NCBI GenBank assembly: GCA_039812705.1
Contig: JBDIBA010000029.1
Location: 1 to 22,255, forward strand
Length of the DNA: 22,255 bases
Source: JBDIBA01 sp039812705
GTDB lineage: Bacteria > Actinomycetota > Acidimicrobiia > Acidimicrobiales > JBBSGY01
Reading direction: 5' to 3'
The translations under genes were made by a program, and so were the position numbers. The stretch's first letter is position 1. Every line of letters starts with the position of its first letter. Below are positions 15,926 through 22,255 of the stretch, piece by piece. The notes below the pieces were generated by a model. It was not told the DNA's origin. It saw only the letters and a program-made list of their open reading frames with translations, and ran no database searches.

Positions 15926-16916
15926 TCAGCGAAGATGGGCTTGAGCCGGGAGAAGCGTCACCGGCGTTGCGTCGCGCTTTCAATGAAAGGTCAAAGCCTT
16001 CAAAGCGAATGCGTGCGTCGAAGTACAGCAACGTCAGCACCGATGCCTGAACCGCCAACGAAATGAATGTCGAGATGACCGATGCAATCGCGGTCGCGAC
16101 ATATTCAACTGGTTCGAACAAGTAGCCGCCGCCGATCCCCAAGAACAGCAGGGGCGTCGCAACAACTGAGCCGATAACCGAGCTGATAATCGTTGCGAGG
16201 ATGTAGATGCCAAGAATCGGGAAGAAACGTTTCGAGACCAAGAACCACGAACGACTGAGCGAGCGACTAGCCGATGCGTCTTCGATGACCACCACTTGGT
16301 AAATAAAAGCCAGCATCGTTCCGACAACAACAATGGGAATGATCGCAAACACCAACATCAACAGAGCCGGCGGAAACGACGCAGCCAGCAATGCAATTGG
16401 AATCACAACAGGAGCCGCGGCACCGATAACCGCAAGCACCGCGAGCAAACTTGCCAACAACAACGTCGGCACCCGCCTGAAAGTCTGCGATGCAACCGTT
16501 GACAGTGGACGTTCGTGGTCTAGGTACGAACCCGCAACAACGCGAATAGCAACGGCGTAGATGTAAGGCGTAAGGAGAAACGACAGAACAACTCCGCCGA
16601 TCAGCAATGCAAATGCCGCTGCAGTGAAAACAAATTCTCCAGATGCCAAAGGCGACGATGTTTCTGCGTACGCTTCGGGATCGGCAAGCATGTCGCGAAT
16701 GCTTCCGCCAGTCGTTCCCTGAACGGCGTACTGCGCGTAGGTGAAGAGTATTCCCGGAATGGAAAACGGAATCGAAAGGATTGCAAACGCTTTCCAGTTG
16801 CGCTTGACCATCTTGAAGCTGCCATCAAGAATGTCAGCCACAGTCATGGGCGCAATTGGCAACCCCAACGCTGTCCGCTCGGTTCTTGCATCCGGGTTCG
16901 CATTCCATGCACTCAT
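15918..16916 (-). CDS. Polytopic membrane protein, first gene of the MoxR operon
   Basis: 332 residues from the ATG. A short cytoplasmic head contains PMTVADILDGSFKMVKRNWKAF, and six or so hydrophobic segments follow (near 42-64, 96-125, 150-177, 181-208, 229-258 and 270-298). The protein ends with LLYFDARIRFEGFDL and a Ser/Gly-rich tail. This head-and-tail pattern matches membrane proteins often annotated as glycerophosphodiester-phosphodiesterase membrane-domain-like; no catalytic phosphodiesterase domain is present. The frame extends three codons to a GTG at 16925, but AGGTGG 5 bases before the ATG makes the ATG the better start. It is the promoter-proximal gene of the five-gene minus-strand operon; a 56-base gap separates it from the PaaK-like gene upstream. 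Confidence 0.78.
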   Translation of the reverse strand: MSAWNANPDARTERTALGLPIAPMTVADILDGSFKMVKRNWKAFAILSIPFSIPGILFTYAQYAVQGTTGGSIRDMLADPEAYAETSSPLASGEFVFTAAAFALLIGGVVLSFLLTPYIYAVAIRVVAGSYLDHERPLSTVASQTFRRVPTLLLASLLAVLAVIGAAAPVVIPIALLAASFPPALLMLVFAIIPIVVVGTMLAFIYQVVVIEDASASRSLSRSWFLVSKRFFPILGIYILATIISSVIGSVVATPLLFLGIGGGYLFEPVEYVATAIASVISTFISLAVQASVLTLLYFDARIRFEGFDLSLKARRNAGDASPGSSPSSLNG

Positions 16917-16921
16917 GTCGG

Positions 16922-16927
16922 CCACCT
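16922..16927 (-). promoter_or_regulatory. Ribosome binding site AGGTGG that decides the start
   Basis: AGGTGG is followed by CCGAC and then ATG at 16916. The alternative GTG start at 16925-16923 lies inside this site and so would have no ribosome binding site of its own. Confidence 0.65.
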
Positions 16928-16972
16928 AATCGGTCTAGTTCGCTTGGATGCCCAAGACGATACAGATGAAAT

Positions 16973-18190
16973 TCAGATAATTCCGGTTCTGCGGTCCACC
17001 AGCACTTCTCCCCCGCTGGCGGCCCGTCGCCTGGCGATTTCATCTTCGCTAACCAAGCCAACCTCCACCTCGCCAACCTCGTCCTCAAGCAACGAGACCA
17101 AGGAGGCAACTTCCTCACTGGCCGTCGCCGCCAGGTAAACGTCAAGCCGGTTCCGGCCCCGCGCGACAACGATTTCGGCGCACCACTCAATTGTGCCGAT
17201 GACGACGGTCATCAGCTCTTCGAAGGTGACGCTGTTGGGCACGGGCGAAAGCCTCATCGAAGATCGGCCGCAGTTCTCACACGGGTCGTAATGAGCAAAC
17301 GCGTTTGCATTTGTGTCCAGTCGCAACACGTTCATGGCCCGCCAACCAGACCCAGTCCAATAAATGCGACCAGACCGTTGGGATGTTGACGGAAGCGCAA
17401 TGCCCGTCGACGGGTCGACCACCTCGACAACTTCTTTGTGAAGCCAAGTATGAAAACCCTCGCCGCCACGACATTGCCCCCACAAGCCAAAAACACCATC
17501 TGGCGCCCAAAGGCGAACCGTTGCAACAGCGTCTCCACAAATTGCCAACAAGGCGTCAATGTCCGAACCGTAGGGAGCACCCACGGAAACAACCGTGTGC
17601 AACAACGAAACATCAACCCCCTGCAACACCGCCGCGCTCAAGATCTGCTCACCTGCATGGGGGCTTGCAATCAACACGGTTGCGGGAAGTGAAGCAAGCT
17701 GATCGACCGTGTCAATTCTCACGACAGATGCGCCAATGCCTTCAATTCCTGCCTGAAGCTGCCAGCGCCGGCTATCAACCAGGTCAAAGTCAAGCAAGCC
17801 AATCGTGTCGGTCTCGCGCACGCCGGCGGCCTCAAGCAACTGCTTTCCTTGATTCGCAAGCAGTTCCAGGTCGGCTCTGGAGTACGCGAACGGAATGCCT
17901 GCCATGGTCGACCAGCGTCGCGGCCACCGGTTGCGCCGCAGCCAACTCTTGCCCAACGAGCGCACGTCGTCGTAGGGATTGGTGATTACCAGATCACGGC
18001 TAGAGGCAACATCGTCCAGGTCAAGAGGCGGAACCGTCTCCAGCTGTTTGAGCCCCTTGGGCTGACCCTTGGCAAGTCCGCAGCGGAACAGGCGCTGCCG
18101 ATGAAAAGGTGAACCCTCAGACCAGTCTCGCTGGAACTCTTCTTGGGCAAGAGACCCAAGCAATCCAGGAAACCGAGTCTTCTTCGCCAC
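16973..18190 (-). CDS. Degenerate phenylacetate-CoA ligase (PaaK)-like protein of the ANL superfamily
   Basis: About 405 residues from the GTG chosen here; the frame is open to a TTG at 18265, but those extra 25 residues are Arg/Cys-rich and look non-native. The likeness to PaaK-type adenylating enzymes runs along the chain: an N-terminal EEFQRDW...SPFHRQRL, a 'VPPLDLDDV' linker, YSRADLELLANQ...AAGVRETD, GIEGIGASVVRI, a WLHKEVVEVVDPSTGIALP segment, and a C-terminal YDPCENCGRSS like the 'CPCGR' of PaaK (C304, C307 from this start). The Ser/Thr/Gly-rich P-loop (SSGTTG) is missing, the YGLSE motif is replaced by APDGVFGLWGQ, and the RTGD motif is replaced by LDTNANAF. ATP-dependent ligation is therefore doubtful. 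It may be an acyl-binding or regulatory relative, or a decaying gene without frameshifts. It is divergent from galT and followed by the MoxR operon. Confidence 0.65.
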   Translation of the reverse strand: MAKKTRFPGLLGSLAQEEFQRDWSEGSPFHRQRLFRCGLAKGQPKGLKQLETVPPLDLDDVASSRDLVITNPYDDVRSLGKSWLRRNRWPRRWSTMAGIPFAYSRADLELLANQGKQLLEAAGVRETDTIGLLDFDLVDSRRWQLQAGIEGIGASVVRIDTVDQLASLPATVLIASPHAGEQILSAAVLQGVDVSLLHTVVSVGAPYGSDIDALLAICGDAVATVRLWAPDGVFGLWGQCRGGEGFHTWLHKEVVEVVDPSTGIALPSTSQRSGRIYWTGSGWRAMNVLRLDTNANAFAHYDPCENCGRSSMRLSPVPNSVTFEELMTVVIGTIEWCAEIVVARGRNRLDVYLAATASEEVASLVSLLEDEVGEVEVGLVSEDEIARRRAASGGEVLVDRRTGII

Positions 18191-18279
18191 GCCCGCAGCG
18201 TAGTTGTGGTCGAACACTCTGCGCCGGACACAGCATCTTGCGCGCCAACGATTCACCAGCCCCAAACCTGGACAAAATC

Positions 18280-18304
18280 ACTCCTGGCTTCAGACACCAG
18301 GAGT
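18280..18304. promoter_or_regulatory. Operator-like dyad in the divergent galT region
   Basis: ACTCCTGG (18280-18287) and its exact complement CCAGGAGT (18297-18304) are separated by 9 bases. It lies in the gap between the PaaK-like gene and galT, 57 bases before the galT ATG. The size (8-9-8) suits a regulator-binding site; an RNA hairpin in the galT leader is the alternative. I see nothing else certain in this roughly 170-base intergenic stretch. Confidence 0.4.
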
Positions 18305-18360
18305 AACGTCGCAGAAATGAGCAAGGCCCCTCTCCAACAACGCCACTCACATTCGCAGGC

Positions 18361-19365
18361 ATGAGCCAGCTGCGGCTAGACCCGCTCACCGGCCGCTGGG
18401 TTGTAGTCACCGCTGCTCGTGGCGAACGGCCAAATGCATTTCTTGAGCGATCCGCTCCGTCAACTTCCGGATACGAGCGCTGCCCGTTCTGCCCCGGCCA
18501 TGAATCCGACACCCCTCCTGAGATCACCACGCTTGAAAGCGGTCAAGACGGCGTGATGGAAACAGACCACCCGTGGGCGGCTCGTCTCATTCCAAACCGC
18601 TACCCCGCATTCACGGGCCATGACGCAATGGCTGTTGAGAACCTCGGGCCTCTCTACATGCAAGCCCCGGCAAGCGGCAGTCACGAGATATTGGTGTTCT
18701 CGCCAGAGCACAACACCTGCTTCAACGAGCTCAGCGAGTCGCATGCCAACGCACTCATGCGTCTCATCCGAGACCGCGTTGCAGTCCATGCTGCAGACTC
18801 CGGCCTTCGCTACACACAAGTCGTCGTGAACTTTGGTCGCGAAGCGGGCGCTTCGGTTGAACACCCCCACGCTCAGTTGCTCGGCATGCCATTTGTTCCG
18901 CGTGAACTCATGGAAGAACAAGGCGGTTTTGCTCGCTTCCGTGGCAACTGCATCATGTGTGCAACCATCGACAGCGAGGAATGGGTCGACATGCGCGTTG
19001 TCTATTCCGACGACGATGTTTTTGTCTTTTGCCCGTTCTGGTCATCAACCCCGTACGAAATGACAATCATCCCGCGCCATCACGAAGCACACCTCAACCA
19101 TGCAACCGACAAGCAAGTAGAGGGCGTATCGCGCGGACTGCAAAAAGCGCTCAGTGCGTTGCGCACATCGGTTGGCGATGTTGCATACAACATCGTGTTT
19201 CACGCTTCGCCGTTTCGCTCACCGACCGACTTCCACTGGCACATTCACATTTACCCAAAGCTCACAACACCAGCCGGCTTCGAAATGGGAACCGGCGTGC
19301 CCATTAACGTGGTTGCACCCGAGACAGCCGCCAGCGATCTCGCCGGACAATCAGATCCAGATTGA
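18361..19365 (+). CDS. galT: Galactose-1-phosphate uridylyltransferase
   Basis: A Leloir-pathway enzyme that swaps UMP between UDP-glucose and galactose-1-phosphate, acting in the cytoplasm. 334 residues, close to the 330-350 of the family. The N-terminal LRLDPLTGRWVVV is typical; CPFC at 41-44 and CIMC at 197-200 are metal-binding pairs. NFGREAGASVEHPHAQ carries the catalytic HPH (H168, H170), and the closing FHWHIHIYPK has the HxHxH metal-site histidines (292-296). It is preceded by a perfect dyad and has a weak ribosome binding site (GCAGGC). No galK or galE is next to it. It is followed after 6 bases by a small acidic gene, likely co-transcribed. Its catalytic residues are intact; sugar-nucleotide substrate preference could differ. 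Confidence 0.95.
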   Translation: MSQLRLDPLTGRWVVVTAARGERPNAFLERSAPSTSGYERCPFCPGHESDTPPEITTLESGQDGVMETDHPWAARLIPNRYPAFTGHDAMAVENLGPLYMQAPASGSHEILVFSPEHNTCFNELSESHANALMRLIRDRVAVHAADSGLRYTQVVVNFGREAGASVEHPHAQLLGMPFVPRELMEEQGGFARFRGNCIMCATIDSEEWVDMRVVYSDDDVFVFCPFWSSTPYEMTIIPRHHEAHLNHATDKQVEGVSRGLQKALSALRTSVGDVAYNIVFHASPFRSPTDFHWHIHIYPKLTTPAGFEMGTGVPINVVAPETAASDLAGQSDPD

Positions 19366-19371
19366 GCTGAC

Positions 19372-19671
19372 GTGAAAAGGCTCAAGGCGCTGCTCCGGCG
19401 AATGTGGACCAAGTTGCGCGGTCGCAACGATGGCCACGACACACAGGACTCAAGCGACAGCACCGTTGACATTGCCTCCGCCCAGGACGACGTCAATGCA
19501 GAAAGCGCCGACATTCAACCGGAACAACAGGACGACACCCAAGATCCGGCGGTGAGTCGCGCGGCACTGAGTCATCAAAAGAGCGAGTTCGTGATCATCA
19601 AGATCGACGACATCGCAGCAATCACCCCACCGGCTCTAAACAAGTCGTCGGTGGGACACCATCACCACTGA
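19372..19671 (+). CDS. Small acidic hypothetical protein downstream of galT
   Basis: 99 residues, GTG start 6 bases after the galT stop. A strongly basic head (MKRLKALLRRMWTKLRGR) is followed by a long Asp/Gln/Ser-rich acidic stretch (about 19-60), then a more ordered piece with hydrophobic strands (FVIIKIDDIAAI at about 73-84). It ends in GHHHH. I do not recognise the family. The amphipathic basic head could sit on a membrane. The gene ends 4 bases before the convergent glgB stop. Because it is short and low-complexity it is less certain than its neighbours, but position and coding frame support it. Confidence 0.55.
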   Translation: MKRLKALLRRMWTKLRGRNDGHDTQDSSDSTVDIASAQDDVNAESADIQPEQQDDTQDPAVSRAALSHQKSEFVIIKIDDIAAITPPALNKSSVGHHHH

Positions 19672-19675
19672 CGCA

Positions 19676-21895
19676 TTAACTGTCCGCCAACCACACCACA
19701 GCTAGTGGAGGCAGCGTGATCTCGCACACCGCAGGTTGACCGTGCCAGCTGTCGTCCCAAGCTTCAACTTCACCAAGGTTGCCAACGCCGCTACCGCCGA
19801 ACTCTTCAGCATCGGTGTTCAACACTTCCTTCCAAACACCGTCGTGTGGCACACCGATGCGATAGCCATGACGCGGAATTGGTGACAGGTTCGCTACGCA
19901 CACGAGGTGTCGACCCGTCGCAGGGTCTTTACGCGCGAACGACAGTGCGTTTTGTTCAACATCGCTTGCGTCAATCCAGAAGAAACCCTCGGGAGAAAAG
20001 TCCTGTCCCCACAATGCAGATTCATTTGTGTAGGCATCGTTTAGCTGTGCAACCAGTTGCTTCACACCGTTCTTCAACGGCACGTTCAAAAGGTGCCAGT
20101 CAAGCGAATGGTCATTTGTCCACTCGCGATCCTGCGCAAACTCGCCACCCATGAACAACAACTTCTTGCCGGGGTGCGCCCACATCCATGCATACATGGC
20201 ACGCAAGTTCGCGTGCTTCTGCCAGTCATCGCCCGGCATCTTTCCAATCAATGAACCCTTGCCATGCACAACCTCATCGTGACTGAGCGGCAACATGAAG
20301 TTCTCGTGCCATGCGTAGACCAAACCAAAGGTCAAGTCATTGTGGTGATAACGCCTGTAGATGGGGTCTTTCGAGAAGTACTCAAGGGTGTCGTGCATCC
20401 AACCCATGTTCCACTTGAACCCGAATCCCAAGCCACCCAAGTAGGTAGGTCGCGACACACCAGGCCATGCGGTTGACTCCTCGGCAATGGTGACCACACC
20501 CGGATGCGTACGGTAAACAAGCTCGTTCATTTCTTTCAGGAACGAAACGGCTTCAAGGTTTTCGCGACCGCCAAACTCGTTTGGCGACCATTGTCCGTGC
20601 TCGCGTGAATAGTCGAGATACAGCATCGAGGCAACAGCGTCTACGCGAAGCGCGTCAATGTGAAACTCGTCCAACCAGAACAACGCGTTAGACAACAAGA
20701 AGTTACGCACCTCGTGTCGACTGAGGTTAAAGATCAGCGTTCCCCAGTCAGGGTGTTCTCCCCTGTGCGGATGCGAGTGTTCGTACAGCGAAGTTCCGTC
20801 GAATTGAGCAAGCGACCACTCGTCTTTCGGAAAGTGTGCGGGCACCCAGTCAACAATGACGCCGATGTTGCGTTCGTGAAGTGCGTCAATCAACAAGCGG
20901 AACTCGTCGGGCGAACCAAATCGCGAAGACGGCGCAAAATATGACGACACCTGATATCCCCAGGAACCACCGAATGGATGTTCAGCAACAGGCATGAACT
21001 CCACATGGGTGAAGCCCATTTCGTCGAGGTATTGGGGAAGTTCTTTCGCAAGTTCGCGATATGTAAGGAAGCGCTCTTCGTTGTCGCCGGGCCTTCTCCA
21101 CGAACCGATGTGCATCTCGTAAACGCTGAACGGCGCGTGGTTCAGGTCGGTTTGCGTACGACGCTGCATCCACTTCTCGTCGCGCCATTGGTGCGAGCCA
21201 CTTGTCACAACACTTCCGGTTGCCGGCGGGTGCTCCGTTGCGTATGCAAACGGGTCTGCCTTTTGCACGACGTTGCCATGCGCGTTGACCAACTCGTACT
21301 TGTAAGTAGTCCCCGCAGCAAGCCCAGGAACGAAGAGCTCCCAAACGCCGGAACCACCCATGCGACGCATTGCATGCTGCGCGCCCTGCCAATAGTTGAA
21401 GTTTCCAACGACGCGAACGGCTTTGGCGTTAGGCGCCCACACACTGAACGCCACACCTTCAACGCCTTGATGCGTGATCATGCGTGAACCAAACACTCGC
21501 CAGAGATGTTCGTGACGACCTTGCCCAAACAAGTAGAGGTCAAGTTCACCAATTGTCGGCCAGAAACGGTATGCGTCCTGTTCCACGACTCTCACACCGG
21601 AGCCGTAGTCGACCTCAAGGGCATACGCGTTTTCGTCGCCTAGAGAGTCTTCAAAAACTTCTGCTGCAAATACGCCACGCTCGTCGACCTTTTGCAGCTC
21701 GACCGTGGTTCCGTCACTCAGCGTTGCTTTGACGCTGTGTGCAGCGGGACGAAGAACGTTGAGCACGGTCTGGTTGTCACGCTTGTGGACTCCCAAAACA
21801 TTGTGCGGATCGCCGTGGCGTCCATCAACAATTTCATTCCAAAAGGGGTCCATACCGATCTCTTTCGCGCGCTTTCCGAACTTGGAACCGAACAT
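19676..21895 (-). CDS. glgB: 1,4-alpha-glucan branching enzyme GlgB
   Basis: Cuts alpha-1,4-glucan chains and rejoins them as alpha-1,6 branches in glycogen. 739 residues from the ATG. N-terminal N1 module (about 14-115, RHGDPHNVLGVH), CBM48 module (about 145-235, GVAFSVWAPNAKAVRVVG), then the GH13 barrel: VEFMPVAEHP, DWVPAHFP, DALRVDAVASM with nucleophile D419, TIAEEST with acid E472, and LPLSHDEVVHGKG with D540. A C-terminal beta domain ends PPLAVVWL. All catalytic residues are intact. A TTG three codons earlier (21904) and an ATG 14 codons later (21853), with a weak purine-rich site, are alternative starts. It is convergent with the small gene after galT. No glgA, glgC or glgE is in the window. 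Confidence 0.96.
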   Translation of the reverse strand: MFGSKFGKRAKEIGMDPFWNEIVDGRHGDPHNVLGVHKRDNQTVLNVLRPAAHSVKATLSDGTTVELQKVDERGVFAAEVFEDSLGDENAYALEVDYGSGVRVVEQDAYRFWPTIGELDLYLFGQGRHEHLWRVFGSRMITHQGVEGVAFSVWAPNAKAVRVVGNFNYWQGAQHAMRRMGGSGVWELFVPGLAAGTTYKYELVNAHGNVVQKADPFAYATEHPPATGSVVTSGSHQWRDEKWMQRRTQTDLNHAPFSVYEMHIGSWRRPGDNEERFLTYRELAKELPQYLDEMGFTHVEFMPVAEHPFGGSWGYQVSSYFAPSSRFGSPDEFRLLIDALHERNIGVIVDWVPAHFPKDEWSLAQFDGTSLYEHSHPHRGEHPDWGTLIFNLSRHEVRNFLLSNALFWLDEFHIDALRVDAVASMLYLDYSREHGQWSPNEFGGRENLEAVSFLKEMNELVYRTHPGVVTIAEESTAWPGVSRPTYLGGLGFGFKWNMGWMHDTLEYFSKDPIYRRYHHNDLTFGLVYAWHENFMLPLSHDEVVHGKGSLIGKMPGDDWQKHANLRAMYAWMWAHPGKKLLFMGGEFAQDREWTNDHSLDWHLLNVPLKNGVKQLVAQLNDAYTNESALWGQDFSPEGFFWIDASDVEQNALSFARKDPATGRHLVCVANLSPIPRHGYRIGVPHDGVWKEVLNTDAEEFGGSGVGNLGEVEAWDDSWHGQPAVCEITLPPLAVVWLADS

Positions 21896-21936
21896 GGCAG
21901 CCAACCTAGTCAGCCGAGCGAAAAAGTTCTTGGCGG

Positions 21937-22255
21937 TTAGCGGCCGACGCCGAGGCCGTCGGGGTTTGCCCCTAGCTGACGCCCCAGGTCGCCAAGGGAC
22001 GCACGCATATTGTCACCCGCGACATCTCCGCGACTCCGTCCTTGGTCTTGATTCCTTACTTCACGAACCTGAACCCATCCGTTGTCATCCGACGTTTCAA
22101 GGCCAGGCACTTGGTCGGTTTGCTGCACCTGACCAGTCGGTTGGGTACTACCTGAATTCATGTCGGCGGCTGCACCGCGGCGGCTGTGAGACGAATTGAT
22201 GCCCCAAACTCCGACGCCCACAAGAACTCCAGCGACCGCCATTGCGACTTTCCCC
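21937..22255 (-). CDS. Membrane-anchored hypothetical protein, N-terminus beyond the window
   Basis: The frame is open to the right edge, so the true start may lie outside; an internal ATG at 22242 would give 101 residues. The first visible residues form a hydrophobic helix (about 18 residues, VAMAVAGVLVGVGVWGI). A polar Ser/Gln/Asp/Gly-rich stretch without cysteines follows and ends GLGVGR. The likely topology is a single anchor with an outer disordered domain. No family is recognised. It lies 41 bases upstream of glgB on the same strand and could be in its transcript. Confidence 0.5.
   Translation of the reverse strand, partial: GKVAMAVAGVLVGVGVWGINSSHSRRGAAADMNSGSTQPTGQVQQTDQVPGLETSDDNGWVQVREVRNQDQGRSRGDVAGDNMRASLGDLGRQLGANPDGLGVGR

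Noticed and set aside
19657..19671. HHHH tail read as an engineered affinity tag
   Set aside because: There are only four histidines with mixed CAC/CAT codons, directly followed by natural convergent gene context with no vector sequence.
1..22255. CRISPR arrays, insertion sequences, tRNA or rRNA genes, prophage integrase or att sites
   Set aside because: No evenly spaced repeats with spacers, no transposase or integrase motifs, and no tRNA-like cloverleaf or rRNA signature were found; intergenic gaps are all too short for most of these.

Overview
The window looks like a densely coded actinobacterial chromosome of roughly mid-50s percent G+C by eye. I lean towards the class Acidimicrobiia (Ilumatobacter-like freshwater or marine lineages). 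Reasons: several GTG and TTG starts; a MoxR/DUF58/DUF4350/DUF4129/SpoIIM/RDD cluster in the order known from Mycobacterium; an iscS-mnmA pair near ligA; and a secreted protein made of 'GYWLVASDGGIFTFG'-type repeats, which I associate with Acidimicrobiia. No rRNA, tRNA, CRISPR array, transposase or integrase was seen. No stretch longer than about 170 bases lacks a gene.

Layout. Bases 1-2005 hold a 10-bp imperfect tandem repeat at the edge and a PASTA Ser/Thr kinase (minus strand). NAD-dependent DNA ligase ligA lies upstream of it on the same strand (2085-4145). A block of three plus-strand genes follows (4211-7690): a secreted repeat protein, a mannose-6-phosphate-isomerase-type cupin, and an unusual membrane protein with a RelE/HigB-like N-terminal domain. 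This block separates ligA from mnmA (7702-8736) and a cysteine desulfurase (8733-9884), genes that lie on one strand near each other in other actinobacteria.

Bases 9935-16916 carry the envelope cluster: RDD protein (minus), divergent SpoIIM-like protein (plus), then a minus-strand operon read from right to left: six-helix membrane protein, DUF4129, DUF4350, MoxR ATPase and DUF58. Most junctions in that operon overlap by 4-11 bases or are separated by about 10 bases, so the proteins are probably made together. The biochemical role of this conserved set is not established; an AAA+ chaperone acting with a vWA-like partner at the membrane is the usual inference.

Bases 16973-22255 hold a degenerate phenylacetate-CoA-ligase-like protein (minus), a divergent galT with a short acidic downstream gene (plus), glgB (convergent, minus), and the C-terminal part of a small membrane-anchored protein that runs off the right edge. 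GalT and GlgB both belong to hexose-phosphate and glycogen metabolism. The cysteine desulfurase and MnmA form a coherent sulfur-relay pair for tRNA 2-thiouridine.

The best candidate for something undescribed is the RelE-like/coiled-coil/transmembrane fusion at 6131-7690, which has no neighbouring antitoxin. Next are the PaaK-like protein that has lost its nucleotide-binding signature and the MoxR-SpoIIM cluster.
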